Shown here: positions 17,703-25,603 of the stretch, piece after piece
How positions within the stretch are numbered: the stretch's first letter is position 1
How the letters are laid out: the number at the start of each line of letters is the position of its first letter
NCBI GenBank assembly: GCA_049515655.1
Contig: JBEKTW010000018.1
Coordinates: 12,678-76,677 of the forward strand
Length of the DNA stretch: 64,000 bases
Source of the DNA: JBEKTW01 sp049515655
GTDB taxonomy: Bacteria; Bacteroidota; Ignavibacteria; UBA10030; SZUA-254
Direction: 5' to 3'
The notes under the pieces: generated by a model
Databases searched by the model: none
What the model was told of the DNA's origin: nothing
The model's input: only the letters and a program-made list of their open reading frames with translations
Program-made: the position numbers and the translations under genes

Positions 17703-18650
17703 CTACGCTTTCATCAACTCTCTGATGTGAGCTTCCACACTTCTCGGGAGCGCCTGGAGATCATACCCCCCCTCGAGAACTGAAACCAATTTCCCGCCGC
17801 AATACTTCGACGCGGGCTCTCTGACCATCGATGTCATTCGCGCGAATGTATCTTCCGTAAGGTTGATGTGCGCCAGCGGGTCTTTTTCATGGGCATCGAA
17901 TCCCGCAGAGATAAGAATAAGTTCGGGTTGAAACATACTTAGTGCCGGAAGGATCTCTGTTTGAAATGCAAAAAGGTACTCTTCCTCTCCGGCGCCCGCG
18001 AACATGGGGATGTTCAACGTGTATCCCTCTCCTTTGCCCGCGCCGCGTTCTCCCCGGCTTCCTGTGCCGGGATAAAACGGAAATTGATGTGTGCTAATGT
18101 ACAGGACGGACGGGTCCTCGTAAAAGATCTCTTGCGTGCCGTTGCCGTGATGGACGTCCCAGTCGATGATGGCGACCTTGCGAACTCCAAATTTCTCTTG
18201 AGCGTACCGGGCTGCAACCGCCACATTGTTGATGAGGCAAAACCCCATCACCGAATTGCTTCCAGCGTGGTGGCCTGGCGGCCGTACGGCGCAGAATGCA
18301 TTATCGATCAATCCGCTCATGACCGCATCGACACCCGCGAGCACTCCGCCAACTGCGAGCAGGGCGACGTCGTACGATTCCTTGCCCGCGTGCGTGTCGC
18401 CCTGGTCGAGGATGTGAATTCCATTCTTGCAGGATTCCCGGATGAATGCAAGGTGCTGCGCGCTGTGAACCTTCAGGAGCCAGTTCTCATCCGCACGCTC
18501 AATAATGAGATGCTGAAGCTGACTCCAGAGATTCGTTTCTTTGAAATGCGAAACAATCGCCCTCAACCGATCTGGTCGCTCGGGATGAGCCGCGCCGGTG
18601 TCGTGGTCGAGAAAGTGTTCGTGATATACAAAACCCGTTCTTGCAGCCAT
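17703..18650 (-). CDS. Histone deacetylase-family (acetoin utilisation-like) amidohydrolase
   Basis: Zinc-dependent deacetylase of the arginase/HDAC fold, about 315 residues. RPPGHHAGSNSVMGFCLINN carries the active-site His pair, and AIIDWDVHHGNGTQEIFYED the Asp/His zinc ligands; LILISAGFDAHEKDPLAHIN and SVLEGGYDL finish the site. In bacteria such proteins act on acetylpolyamines or acetylated proteins; the substrate here is unknown. The frame is open to 18704, but the extra 18 residues (MTQLMNPGNTNNPNNAKL) look like translated repeat DNA, so ATG 18650 (MAARTGFVYHEHF) is preferred. Confidence 0.92.
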   Translation of the reverse strand: MAARTGFVYHEHFLDHDTGAAHPERPDRLRAIVSHFKETNLWSQLQHLIIERADENWLLKVHSAQHLAFIRESCKNGIHILDQGDTHAGKESYDVALLAVGGVLAGVDAVMSGLIDNAFCAVRPPGHHAGSNSVMGFCLINNVAVAARYAQEKFGVRKVAIIDWDVHHGNGTQEIFYEDPSVLYISTHQFPFYPGTGSRGERGAGKGEGYTLNIPMFAGAGEEEYLFAFQTEILPALSMFQPELILISAGFDAHEKDPLAHINLTEDTFARMTSMVREPASKYCGGKLVSVLEGGYDLQALPRSVEAHIRELMKA

Positions 18651-18816
18651 TAACTTGGCATTATTGGGATTATTGGTATTGCCAGGATTCATTAACTGAG
18701 TCAAAGATACTGAATGATTCCGTTACCTTCAAGCCACGCGCGCTCATTGCTTTTTAAGGAGCGACTTCATATATTGGGGTGACAATTGTGACCAGGGGAA
18801 GTACAATCGGCACATC

Positions 18817-18990
18817 ATGTTCTTGCCAGAGTCTACCGAGCAACGGCTTCGCGTAGTATTCAGTGATATCATCGAGGGAAAGACCGTGAACCATGTCCGT
18901 CACGATCTGCAGTACGACGGAAACGATCATACATCTCTCTTTGTTGAAGCACTGGACAATCACGGCTACCAACCAACGTGGAACAGTTGA
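18817..18990 (+). CDS. Possible small protein of 57 residues, or a gene remnant
   Basis: An open frame beginning MFLPESTEQRLRVVFSDI and ending GYQPTWNS. Composition is protein-like (amphipathic, no low-complexity words) and a terminator hairpin starts five bases behind the stop (18995), which supports real transcription on this strand. The frame stays open upstream through FIYWGDNCDQGKYNRHI, but no in-frame ATG, GTG or TTG was found there, so this may be the 3' part of a decayed gene. No family recognised. A minus-strand frame of 72 residues over the same DNA is taken as its shadow. Confidence 0.35.
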   Translation: MFLPESTEQRLRVVFSDIIEGKTVNHVRHDLQYDGNDHTSLFVEALDNHGYQPTWNS

Positions 18991-18994
18991 ACAT

Positions 18995-19021
18995 GGAACC
19001 GGGTGAACGGGTTCCTGTTTT
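18995..19021 (+). terminator. Rho-independent terminator behind the small ORF
   Basis: ggaacc (18995-19000) pairs with ggttcc (19010-19015), followed by tgttttct. A second, bulged hairpin (agaccgcc with ggc..ggtct) followed by tttt lies at about 19036-19063. Confidence 0.6.
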
Positions 19022-19276
19022 CTATCTTGAAGGCGAGACCGCCCACTTCGGCTGGGTCTTTTACAAACAATTCACATCGTGGAAACTCCGTAAGTTTGTA
19101 TGGGCACAATGCATCATCTATCAAATTCCCTTCATCCCCCTCTGCAAAAGGGGGAACGAGGGGGACTATTCCGTGGTTACTCGATCTGTCAAAGTTTTGT
19201 GCAATCTCCGCCGACCGTCAAGGAGCGGGGCAATTGTTTCATGAATTGCGCGTTATCAAAAAATGAGCAGAACGTT
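19022..19276. other. Leader region of rho
   Basis: Contains the hairpin just noted and a C-run/G-run repeat (ccccctctgcaaaaggggg, around 19136) of a type also seen at 58623-58648. The rho frame is open back to 19100, but the translated extension (with PLQKGERGG) is repeat-like. It probably serves as a transcribed leader; no riboswitch fold was recognised. Confidence 0.4.
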
Positions 19277-20395
19277 ATGAGCAGTACGACATACAAAGGT
19301 TTGTTGGAACTTGAAGGTCACCATGATGGATATCTTCGTCAGATTTCTCTCGAGCTTGAAAGGAATAATGCAGATCCTCGTGTTTCGACGAACTTCATCC
19401 GTCACTGCAAACTGCGTGAAGGATGTTTTGTTGAGGGGACAACCAAGCGGAGTGGCCGCGGAGGACAGGAAATCGTTGACATCCTGCATGTGAACGGGAA
19501 AAAACCCAACGAATGGATCGGAGTTGAAGAGTTTTCACACCGCACTGCAATCGACCCCCGCGACCGCATCAAGCTTACTACTTCGCGCGCGGATGTCTCG
19601 ATGCGCGTAGTCGAATTGCTGTGCCCCTTGGGCAAGGGTCAACGCGCGCTTATTGTCGCCCCGCCGCGGTCGGGGAAAACGGTGCTGATGCAACAATTTG
19701 CTCACGCCGTGAGCACAAATCATCCAGAGATCGATTTGATGGTATTGCTCGTCGATGAACGGCCCGAAGAAGTTACCGACATGCGAAGAACGATTCGGGG
19801 AGAGGTCTTTGCCAGTTCGAGCGATAGTGATCGCGAAAATCATGTGCGCCTCGCGAAGCTCGTTCTCGAATATGCGAAACGAAAGGCCGAAGTCGGGCAC
19901 GATGTCGTCCTCCTTCTGGACTCGCTCACGAAAATGGGGAGGGCCTTTAATGCAGTCCAGCGCAGTAGCGGCAGGACGATGTCCGGCGGTGTCGATTCCC
20001 GCGCACTGGAAATCCCGAAAAAGATTTTCGGTGCTGCCCGCACGCTGGAAGGCGGGGGCTCGCTGACCATCGTCGCGACGGCCCTCATAGAAACGAATTC
20101 GCGGATGGACGAACTCATCTTTCAGGAGTTCAAAGGGACCGGCAACATGGAGCTCGTGCTCAACCGTGATCTGGCGAACGACAGAATTTTCCCTGCGATC
20201 AATATACCCGAATCCGGGACCCGTCGCGAAGAACTCCTTTTTGGAAATGATACGCGGGAATATCAAATGCTCCGGCGGGCATTCAACAGAATGAAGCCCA
20301 AAGAGGCAATGCTCAACCTCCTGAAACTCATGGAACGATATCCCACAAACAGGGCGCTGCTCTCAAAATTATCCCACGAGAAGTCATTCGAATGA
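19277..20395 (+). CDS. rho: Short, divergent transcription termination factor Rho
   Basis: Hexameric RNA helicase that ends transcription. With start ATG 19277 (MSSTTYKGLLELEGHHDGYL) it is 372 residues, shorter than E. coli Rho (419), and lacks the usual N-terminal helix bundle. A cold-shock-like RNA-binding domain is at about 5-80. Walker A is IVAPPRSGKTVLMQQ (Arg-Ser where most have Lys-Ala), the Walker B region VVLLLDSLTKMGRAFN, and the secondary RNA-binding region TLEGGGSLTIVATALIETNS is conserved. SSSDSDRENHVRLAK replaces the usual SSTFDEPAERHVQVAE. It overlaps the next gene by 4 bp. It may be a second Rho paralogue. Confidence 0.9.
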   Translation: MSSTTYKGLLELEGHHDGYLRQISLELERNNADPRVSTNFIRHCKLREGCFVEGTTKRSGRGGQEIVDILHVNGKKPNEWIGVEEFSHRTAIDPRDRIKLTTSRADVSMRVVELLCPLGKGQRALIVAPPRSGKTVLMQQFAHAVSTNHPEIDLMVLLVDERPEEVTDMRRTIRGEVFASSSDSDRENHVRLAKLVLEYAKRKAEVGHDVVLLLDSLTKMGRAFNAVQRSSGRTMSGGVDSRALEIPKKIFGAARTLEGGGSLTIVATALIETNSRMDELIFQEFKGTGNMELVLNRDLANDRIFPAINIPESGTRREELLFGNDTREYQMLRRAFNRMKPKEAMLNLLKLMERYPTNRALLSKLSHEKSFE

Positions 20396-21294
20396 AAATC
20401 CTCATCGACGTTCCTGCCGGCTTCAACTTTCTTCGGACGGTGTACAGCCACGGCTGGTGCTCATTGCCTCCGTTTCAAGTTGAGAAAGAGTCCACCCAAC
20501 TTCAAAGAGTCATCGAATTGCCGGTGGGCAAAGCAGCGGTTATCCGTATCAGCCAGCCGGCAAGGGCGAAAATGGCGGTGGACGTTGATGGAGCGGGCGC
20601 GCTCGGCGCGGGCAAACGACGGGAAATCGTTTCACAGGTGCGATCGTGTTTCCGGCTCGACGAGGACTATTCCGAGTTCTATCGCAGTGCAAGATCGTAC
20701 CCTGCCTTCCGGTGGGTCCCTAAGATCGGGGCGGGGCGACTACTGCGCGCACCGACTGTTTTTGAGGACGTCGTCAAGATGATCTGTACGACAAACTGCA
20801 GCTGGGCGCTTACGGAAATCATGGTGGCGAACCTCTGCAAGAAAATGGGGGTCGAGGTTGATGACGGGAATTTCACGTTTCCACGGCCCGAGACAGTTGC
20901 GGAGAGTACTGAGAAATTTCTACGGAAGGAAATTCGCGCCGGTTATCGCGCGCCGTACCTCCTCGAACTATCCCGCCGGATAGCCCGGAACGGGTTCGAT
21001 GTGGAAGCATGGCGGCACAGCGATTTGCCGACAAACGAGTTGTACGATCTTGTCCGATCCGTGAAAGGAATCGGTCCTTATGCTGCCGGAAATATTCTTA
21101 AACTTCTGGGACGGTATGACTATCTCGGCATCGACAGCTGGTGCCGGAAACAATTCTTCGAGATCCACAAGAATGGAAGACGGACGACCGACCGCGTCAT
21201 CGAGAAGTTCTATGAGCAGTTCGGAGAGTGGAAGGGGTTGTTCTTCTGGATGGATGTCACGAAAGAATGGTACGAGCGGAAATTCCCCTTCTGA
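20392..21294 (+). CDS. HhH-GPD superfamily DNA glycosylase
   Basis: 300 residues, AlkA/OGG1-like. A helix-hairpin-helix with the glycine-rich loop and catalytic Asp is seen as VKGIGPYAAGNILKLLG followed by YLGIDSW (Asp in GIDSW). The preceding helical domain has FEDVVKMICTTNCSW where AlkA/OGG1 proteins have their substrate-pocket helix. The N-terminal ~110 residues resemble the extra antiparallel domain of AlkA/OGG1. No Lys before the HhH is evident at the bifunctional position, so a monofunctional glycosylase is likelier. Starts in a 4-bp overlap with rho, so translation is probably coupled, an uncommon partnership. Confidence 0.85.
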   Translation: MKILIDVPAGFNFLRTVYSHGWCSLPPFQVEKESTQLQRVIELPVGKAAVIRISQPARAKMAVDVDGAGALGAGKRREIVSQVRSCFRLDEDYSEFYRSARSYPAFRWVPKIGAGRLLRAPTVFEDVVKMICTTNCSWALTEIMVANLCKKMGVEVDDGNFTFPRPETVAESTEKFLRKEIRAGYRAPYLLELSRRIARNGFDVEAWRHSDLPTNELYDLVRSVKGIGPYAAGNILKLLGRYDYLGIDSWCRKQFFEIHKNGRRTTDRVIEKFYEQFGEWKGLFFWMDVTKEWYERKFPF

Positions 21295-21371
21295 ATACTG
21301 GTGCATTCAATTGTGCGGCGATGGAAACACATCTCTATCATGTTTCTTTCATTCGTGTAATGTTCCTGTGA

Positions 21372-21734
21372 ATGCCCATGCCGGGGAAAGAGTACTATTT
21401 TGAAAAAATCGAGAGTGAATTTGCTTCAGCCCATGAAGCGCTGAAGATCGGCAACGAAGGCAGGGCACGCGTCTGTGCCCGGCGCGCCGTGGGGCACGCG
21501 ATAGAGTGGTTTCTGACGAAGTTTCCCGGAGAAGGTTGGGGAACGGATGCAATGACCCGGCTTGTGAGATTGAGGGAGGATAAGGGTTTCCCCGAAGATA
21601 TCCATGAAGCGGCTGCCAGGCTAACCGCGAGGGTTTCAGGGCAATTCACACACCCCTACAAGATAAATCCGGAAGAAGATGCCAGGATAATAGTCGATTA
21701 TGTACGGAAAATGATGGACGATGGGTCTCATTGA
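21372..21734 (+). CDS. Small helical protein, possibly HEPN-like, unknown function
   Basis: 120 residues with no signal peptide. Predicted mostly alpha-helical: YFEKIESEFASAHEALKIG, RARVCARRAVGHAIEWFLTK and PEEDARIIVDYVRKMM. The first helices, with AHEALKIGN and ARRAVGHAIEW, loosely recall HEPN or DUF4145-like folds, but the RxxxxH signature is absent, so I do not assign the family. Its 3' end overlaps the next gene by 14 bp, implying cotranslation with a phosphatidyltransferase. Start ATG 21372 or ATG 21378. Confidence 0.6.
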   Translation: MPMPGKEYYFEKIESEFASAHEALKIGNEGRARVCARRAVGHAIEWFLTKFPGEGWGTDAMTRLVRLREDKGFPEDIHEAAARLTARVSGQFTHPYKINPEEDARIIVDYVRKMMDDGSH

Positions 21735-22584
21735 GGAATACAAAAGCTCTTTGAAAATGCCCGAGGCAGAGGAGATACTCGACCTGGTTTTCTACCGTCC
21801 GGTCGCGTTCGGGTTTGTCAAAACCATCGGGCATCTTCCTGTGACGCCGAATCTCATAACAGTCCTCTCATTGTTCTGCGGATTGCTCGCCGGGTGGGAC
21901 TTTTCGATTGCAGCGCACGATACCTTGATGTGGGGAGCGTTCTGGTTTGCAGCGGCGAACATTCTCGATTGCTCCGATGGTCAGTTGGCCCGGTTGCAGC
22001 AAAGCGGCACGCTTATGGGCAGAGTTCTTGATGGTGTGGTCGATTACATTACGAGTATTGCCATTTTTGTGGGCATCGGCATCGGACTGGCTGCCAATGG
22101 ACACAACCTGTGGTGGCTTGTCATCGCCGCAGGATTGAGCAGTGCCGTCCATGCCGTATTCTTCGATTACTACCAGAATGAGTTCATGTCTGCCGTGCGC
22201 GCTGAACGGAATTTTCTCGACCGAGAGGTCGAACGATTTCATGGGGAAATCGTTCGGATGAAGGAGGAGCGACGCGATGGTCTGAAAGTGTTTTTTCTGA
22301 ATATCTACGTTCGGTATCTTGCTCTTCAGAACAAGGCCAGCACGAAGCGACAGAGTGTGAATGTGGATCCGGAGACCTATAGAACAGAGAACAGGACGAT
22401 GATCCGGCTCTGGAGTTTTCTCGGTCCGACAACGAACAGAACGGTTCTCATCGTCTGCGCAGTTCTCGGAATGGTGCAGGAGTATCTTTGGGCCGTCATC
22501 ACGCTCGGAAACATCTGGTTCCTTCTCACATTCATCCTGCAGCGGCGAATTCATCGGCGGGTGGCCGCTCTGAATCCGGAATGA
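21721..22584 (+). CDS. CDP-alcohol phosphatidyltransferase
   Basis: 287 residues, integral inner-membrane enzyme that moves a phosphatidyl (or other CDP-linked) group onto an alcohol. The class motif DGxxAR(x8)GxxxDxxxD is complete: DCSDGQLARLQQSGTLMGRV with LDGVVDYI after it. Six hydrophobic stretches flank it. The loop after the third helix has a charged insertion (about residues 155-215, AERNFLDREVERFHGEIV). The acceptor is unknown. It overlaps the upstream 120-residue gene by 14 bp and is followed directly by a second CDP-alcohol enzyme. Confidence 0.88.
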   Translation: MGLIEEYKSSLKMPEAEEILDLVFYRPVAFGFVKTIGHLPVTPNLITVLSLFCGLLAGWDFSIAAHDTLMWGAFWFAAANILDCSDGQLARLQQSGTLMGRVLDGVVDYITSIAIFVGIGIGLAANGHNLWWLVIAAGLSSAVHAVFFDYYQNEFMSAVRAERNFLDREVERFHGEIVRMKEERRDGLKVFFLNIYVRYLALQNKASTKRQSVNVDPETYRTENRTMIRLWSFLGPTTNRTVLIVCAVLGMVQEYLWAVITLGNIWFLLTFILQRRIHRRVAALNPE

Positions 22585-22615
22585 TTTGCGCCAGCCGTCT
22601 GATGGCCAGAAGAAG

Positions 22616-23557
22616 ATGCCGAGACCGAATCCGATATCGTTTCTTAAGCAATCGCTCAAGTCTGACTCGTATTACGCCGATGAGGTCATCAATATCTACC
22701 TCCTCCGGCCCTTGGCTGCAGTCATTGTGTGGCTCCTGTATCCGACGCGGGTCACTCCGAATCAGGTGACGGTGATCGCAGTTGCCTTTGGGTTGGCGGC
22801 GGCTTTGTTCTACCTCTCGGGCACACCGGGGGAGGTTGCCGTTGCGGGGCTCCTGGTCACAGCGAAAGATGTTTTTGATGACGCCGACGGGCAGCTCGCA
22901 CGCCTGCGTGCCGAAACGCCTGCTCGACGAACAAATTCTTTGACCGATGGGCACTCCGGCGTGCAGGCACGGGCGAAGGAAATGTATTCTCGCCGGGGAA
23001 GATTTCTCGATTCAATCGGCGACTTCGCGGTGGACCTTGCTGTGTTTTCGGCAATTACTTATGCCGTTTGGCAGACTCACCCCGGGTTGATAACGCTCGT
23101 TCTGGGCTTTCTGGCGCTACTCGGTATCACACTCCGGGTTTCCTACCATGTGTTCTATCAGGTATCGTTTCTCCACCTGAAGGATCGGTATACGCTCAAC
23201 CGCATCGTCGAGGATATCACCGACGAGGACCGCCGGGGAGACCGCGTCGCGTTCCGATTGCAGCAGATTTTTCTCTTCATTTATGGATGGCAGGATCGAC
23301 TGATGTACCGCCTCGACAAATGGTGCAGGAGAGAGGTATTGAGCGATAACTTCTTGTCCGGGTGGTATTCGAATAGGTTCGCTCTCAGGCTGTCTGGATT
23401 GCTGGGATTCGGAACCGAATTCGCACTTCTCACCCTCTGCTCGCTCTTCAACGAGCTCTATCTGTACCTCCTGCTTAATGTGTTTCTCATGAACGGCATA
23501 TGGTTGGTCGGCATTCTCTACCGCCGAGTGATACTAGCGGGAAGAGTGAACCAATGA
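22616..23557 (+). CDS. CDP-alcohol phosphatidyltransferase with an interrupted active-site motif
   Basis: About 313 residues from ATG 22616 (frame open from TTG 22586). Same class as the preceding gene, with DDADGQLARL and GRFLDSIGDFAVD. The AR and G of the motif, normally 8 residues apart, are separated by 31 residues here. The extra 23 residues (region of TPARRTNSLTDGHSGVQARA) match a palindrome-bounded 67-bp DNA segment (22902-22968), consistent with an in-frame element insertion. Whether the enzyme still works is unknown; the frame is open and the remaining helices intact. Confidence 0.85.
   Translation: MPRPNPISFLKQSLKSDSYYADEVINIYLLRPLAAVIVWLLYPTRVTPNQVTVIAVAFGLAAALFYLSGTPGEVAVAGLLVTAKDVFDDADGQLARLRAETPARRTNSLTDGHSGVQARAKEMYSRRGRFLDSIGDFAVDLAVFSAITYAVWQTHPGLITLVLGFLALLGITLRVSYHVFYQVSFLHLKDRYTLNRIVEDITDEDRRGDRVAFRLQQIFLFIYGWQDRLMYRLDKWCRREVLSDNFLSGWYSNRFALRLSGLLGFGTEFALLTLCSLFNELYLYLLLNVFLMNGIWLVGILYRRVILAGRVNQ
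22902..22968 (+). repeat. Palindrome-bounded in-frame insertion
   Basis: gcctgcgtgcc (22902-22912) pairs with ggcgtgcaggc (22958-22968): 9 Watson-Crick pairs and two G-U pairs as RNA. The enclosed size, 67 bp, is close to the 69 bp of extra coding sequence in the CDP-alcohol motif. Looks like a Rickettsia-palindromic-element type of insertion; homology to a known family was not tested. Confidence 0.5.
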
Positions 23558-23614
23558 GTCGTACAATCAGCTGCATCGATGTTTGCTTTCAACTTCCATT
23601 TTCAGTAGAATTGT

Positions 23615-24478
23615 TTGAGAAAGGAAAATAGTCTGATATCGGATGCGAGGGAAGCAAGCGATTGCTTGCTCAACAAATCACTGCTGGCGCCGATTGAGTA
23701 CCCGAACCTCATACGACTAGGGACCAAAGGCGATGGCGGCTATGTTGTTCCGGAAGATCAAGTTGCGGATTGCGAATTATTGATATCCCTTGGTCTTTCT
23801 GACAACTGGGAGTTCGACAAGGAGTTTCTCGCAAAGAATCCCGCGGCAAGAGTAATTGGGGTCGATCACACTGTTGGACGATTGTGGTTTCAGCGAAGAG
23901 TTTTACTCTATTCGTGGAAGATTTTCATGAATGCCCTCCTTTGCAATCCCAGGAAAGTGGGCAAATACATTGAAAAATGGCGGAACAATCTCGAATACTT
24001 TTCCTTTTTCAAGAAACCGAACATTCATTTAAAAAGGAGAATTTCTCCGAACAGCGATAAGCTGGACATAAGCCTGGGAGAGATCCTCGATTCAAACCCC
24101 GCGCAGAATATCAAGCTGAATGTCTTCCTGAAGATGGACATCGAGGGTTCGGAGTACGGGACAATGAAGGACATTATCCGGTGCCATAACCGCATTAGGT
24201 GCGTTGCAGCCGAATTTCATGACCTCGATAAGAGAACTGCGGAATTCAATGACTGCATGCAGGTATTGTCACAATATTTCAGTGTCGTGCATATTCACGG
24301 TAACAATGGGGCAAGCTATGACCCCGTAAACGATTTCCCCTCAGTTGTGGAAATTACCCTTGTCAATAAGACTATCCTGAAGGCGGGAAGTTTTGTTTCG
24401 TCATCGGAATATCCGAGACCCGGGCTGGACTTCCCTAACAATCCAGGGGTTCCCGATTACAGACTTCGATTCAAGTAG
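23615..24478 (+). CDS. FkbM-like methyltransferase domain protein
   Basis: 287 residues. YPNLIRLGTKGDGGYVVPED near the N-terminus and the KMDIEGSEYGTMKDII block (about 165-180) match the FkbM-type SAM-dependent methyltransferase family, often tied to polysaccharide or antibiotic modification. LISLGLSDNWEFDKEF takes the place of the SAM-binding strand-loop. The start is uncertain: TTG at 23615 is the first possible codon and has no convincing ribosome-binding site. Position behind two phosphatidyltransferases suggests envelope modification, but that is inference. Confidence 0.72.
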   Translation: MRKENSLISDAREASDCLLNKSLLAPIEYPNLIRLGTKGDGGYVVPEDQVADCELLISLGLSDNWEFDKEFLAKNPAARVIGVDHTVGRLWFQRRVLLYSWKIFMNALLCNPRKVGKYIEKWRNNLEYFSFFKKPNIHLKRRISPNSDKLDISLGEILDSNPAQNIKLNVFLKMDIEGSEYGTMKDIIRCHNRIRCVAAEFHDLDKRTAEFNDCMQVLSQYFSVVHIHGNNGASYDPVNDFPSVVEITLVNKTILKAGSFVSSSEYPRPGLDFPNNPGVPDYRLRFK

Positions 24479-24483
24479 CACCC

Positions 24484-24512
24484 TTCCAACAAAGTGATTG
24501 TACGTCAGAAAT
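24484..24512 (+). repeat. Second copy of the 29-nt downstream motif
   Basis: Matches 1692-1720 at 25 of 29 positions (ttccaacaaa ... cgtcagaaat). It starts 6 bases after the FkbM-like stop codon. A weak hairpin (agaact-ttttttg-agttct) follows at about 24516. Confidence 0.55.
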
Positions 24513-24587
24513 GCAGAACTTTTTTTGAGTTCTATCATGGAGTATCCTGCTTTCTTTCAATCCGCAATCCCCAATCCACAATGTAAT

Positions 24588-25601
24588 TCATTCCTCATCG
24601 ATCACCCATGGTTCCAGAAGATTCTCATTCATTCCCTCCAGGAACCGTGAAGGTTTTGACAGGATCGTTCCGCTCTCTCTGTCGTAGATATTGATCGGAT
24701 AGGTGATAAAGAGATTCTCTTTCGCGCGGGTACACGCGACATACATCAACCGGCGCTCTTCTTCCATTTCCTCGATACTGCCGACGGCACGCGAAGTCGG
24801 AAACCTCCCGTCGAGTGCATAAATGACGAAAACGCTATTCCATTCGAGCCCTTTTGCGCTGTGAATCGTTGACAGCGTGAGATATTCATCGTCCTTTCCC
24901 ACCGGTTCCACCTCCGCGACGCTTTCATTCGGCGGCTCAAGCGCCAGGTCGGTGAGCAGCGTGCCGATATCGCTGTAGCGCGCCGCGATCTGTTCAAACA
25001 TTTCAAGGTCTTTCTTCCGTTTCACGTAGTCATCATACCGGTTCTTAAACATGGGGTGATAGTAGGTGACGATGCGTGCGACTTTATCGGCGGGCGGATA
25101 CTTTTCGGGTGCAATGGATTTCAGTAGAGAAAACAGTTCTTTCACGCTTTCCGGATAGGCTTGATATTCCTGCCAGAATCCGGAGGAAGTAATTGTCGAG
25201 CGGTGGTGAAGAATGTCGTCGACCACTCTTTCTGCGGTTCGCGGTCCCACGCCATCGATGAGCAGCAGAATGCGGTTCCACGCCACGACGTCACGGGGAT
25301 TTTCGAGTACCCGCAGGTATGCAATCATGTCTTTGACGTGCGCGGTTTCGATGAATTTGAATCCCCCGAACTTCACGAACGGGATATTTGCCTTCGTCAA
25401 TTCGATTTCCAGGTCGAATGAAAGGAATGACGAGCGGAACAGAACAGCAATCTCGTCGAGCGGCACGCCCTGTTCCCGCAGCTCGAGCACCTTCTGCACG
25501 ACGAACTTCGATTGAATGTTCTCGTTCTCGGCAATGACGAGTTGCGGAAGGGAGCCTTCCTTTTTGTTCGTATAAAGAACCTTGGTGTATTTGTGGCGCA
25601 T
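24588..25601 (-). CDS. UvrD/Rep-type helicase, C-terminal half
   Basis: 337 residues corresponding to the second half of a superfamily 1A helicase. It opens at MRHKYTKVLYTNKKEG, the point that follows the NYRST motif region in intact enzymes, and contains motif V (STIHSAKGLEWNSVFV) and motif VI (EERRLMYVACTRAKENLF). No ATP-binding P-loop is present; that lies in the other half (26814-27797). ATG 25601 is only 2 bases after the stop of the upstream lipoprotein gene, so it may be translated by coupling. The split may be functional as two subunits or a broken gene. Confidence 0.88.
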   Translation of the reverse strand: MRHKYTKVLYTNKKEGSLPQLVIAENENIQSKFVVQKVLELREQGVPLDEIAVLFRSSFLSFDLEIELTKANIPFVKFGGFKFIETAHVKDMIAYLRVLENPRDVVAWNRILLLIDGVGPRTAERVVDDILHHRSTITSSGFWQEYQAYPESVKELFSLLKSIAPEKYPPADKVARIVTYYHPMFKNRYDDYVKRKKDLEMFEQIAARYSDIGTLLTDLALEPPNESVAEVEPVGKDDEYLTLSTIHSAKGLEWNSVFVIYALDGRFPTSRAVGSIEEMEEERRLMYVACTRAKENLFITYPINIYDRESGTILSKPSRFLEGMNENLLEPWVIDEE

Positions 25602-25603
25602 TG

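Noticed and set aside
18754..18972. 72-residue minus-strand frame (MVAVIVQCF start)
   Set aside because: The plus-strand reading over the same DNA looks more protein-like and is followed by a terminator on that strand.
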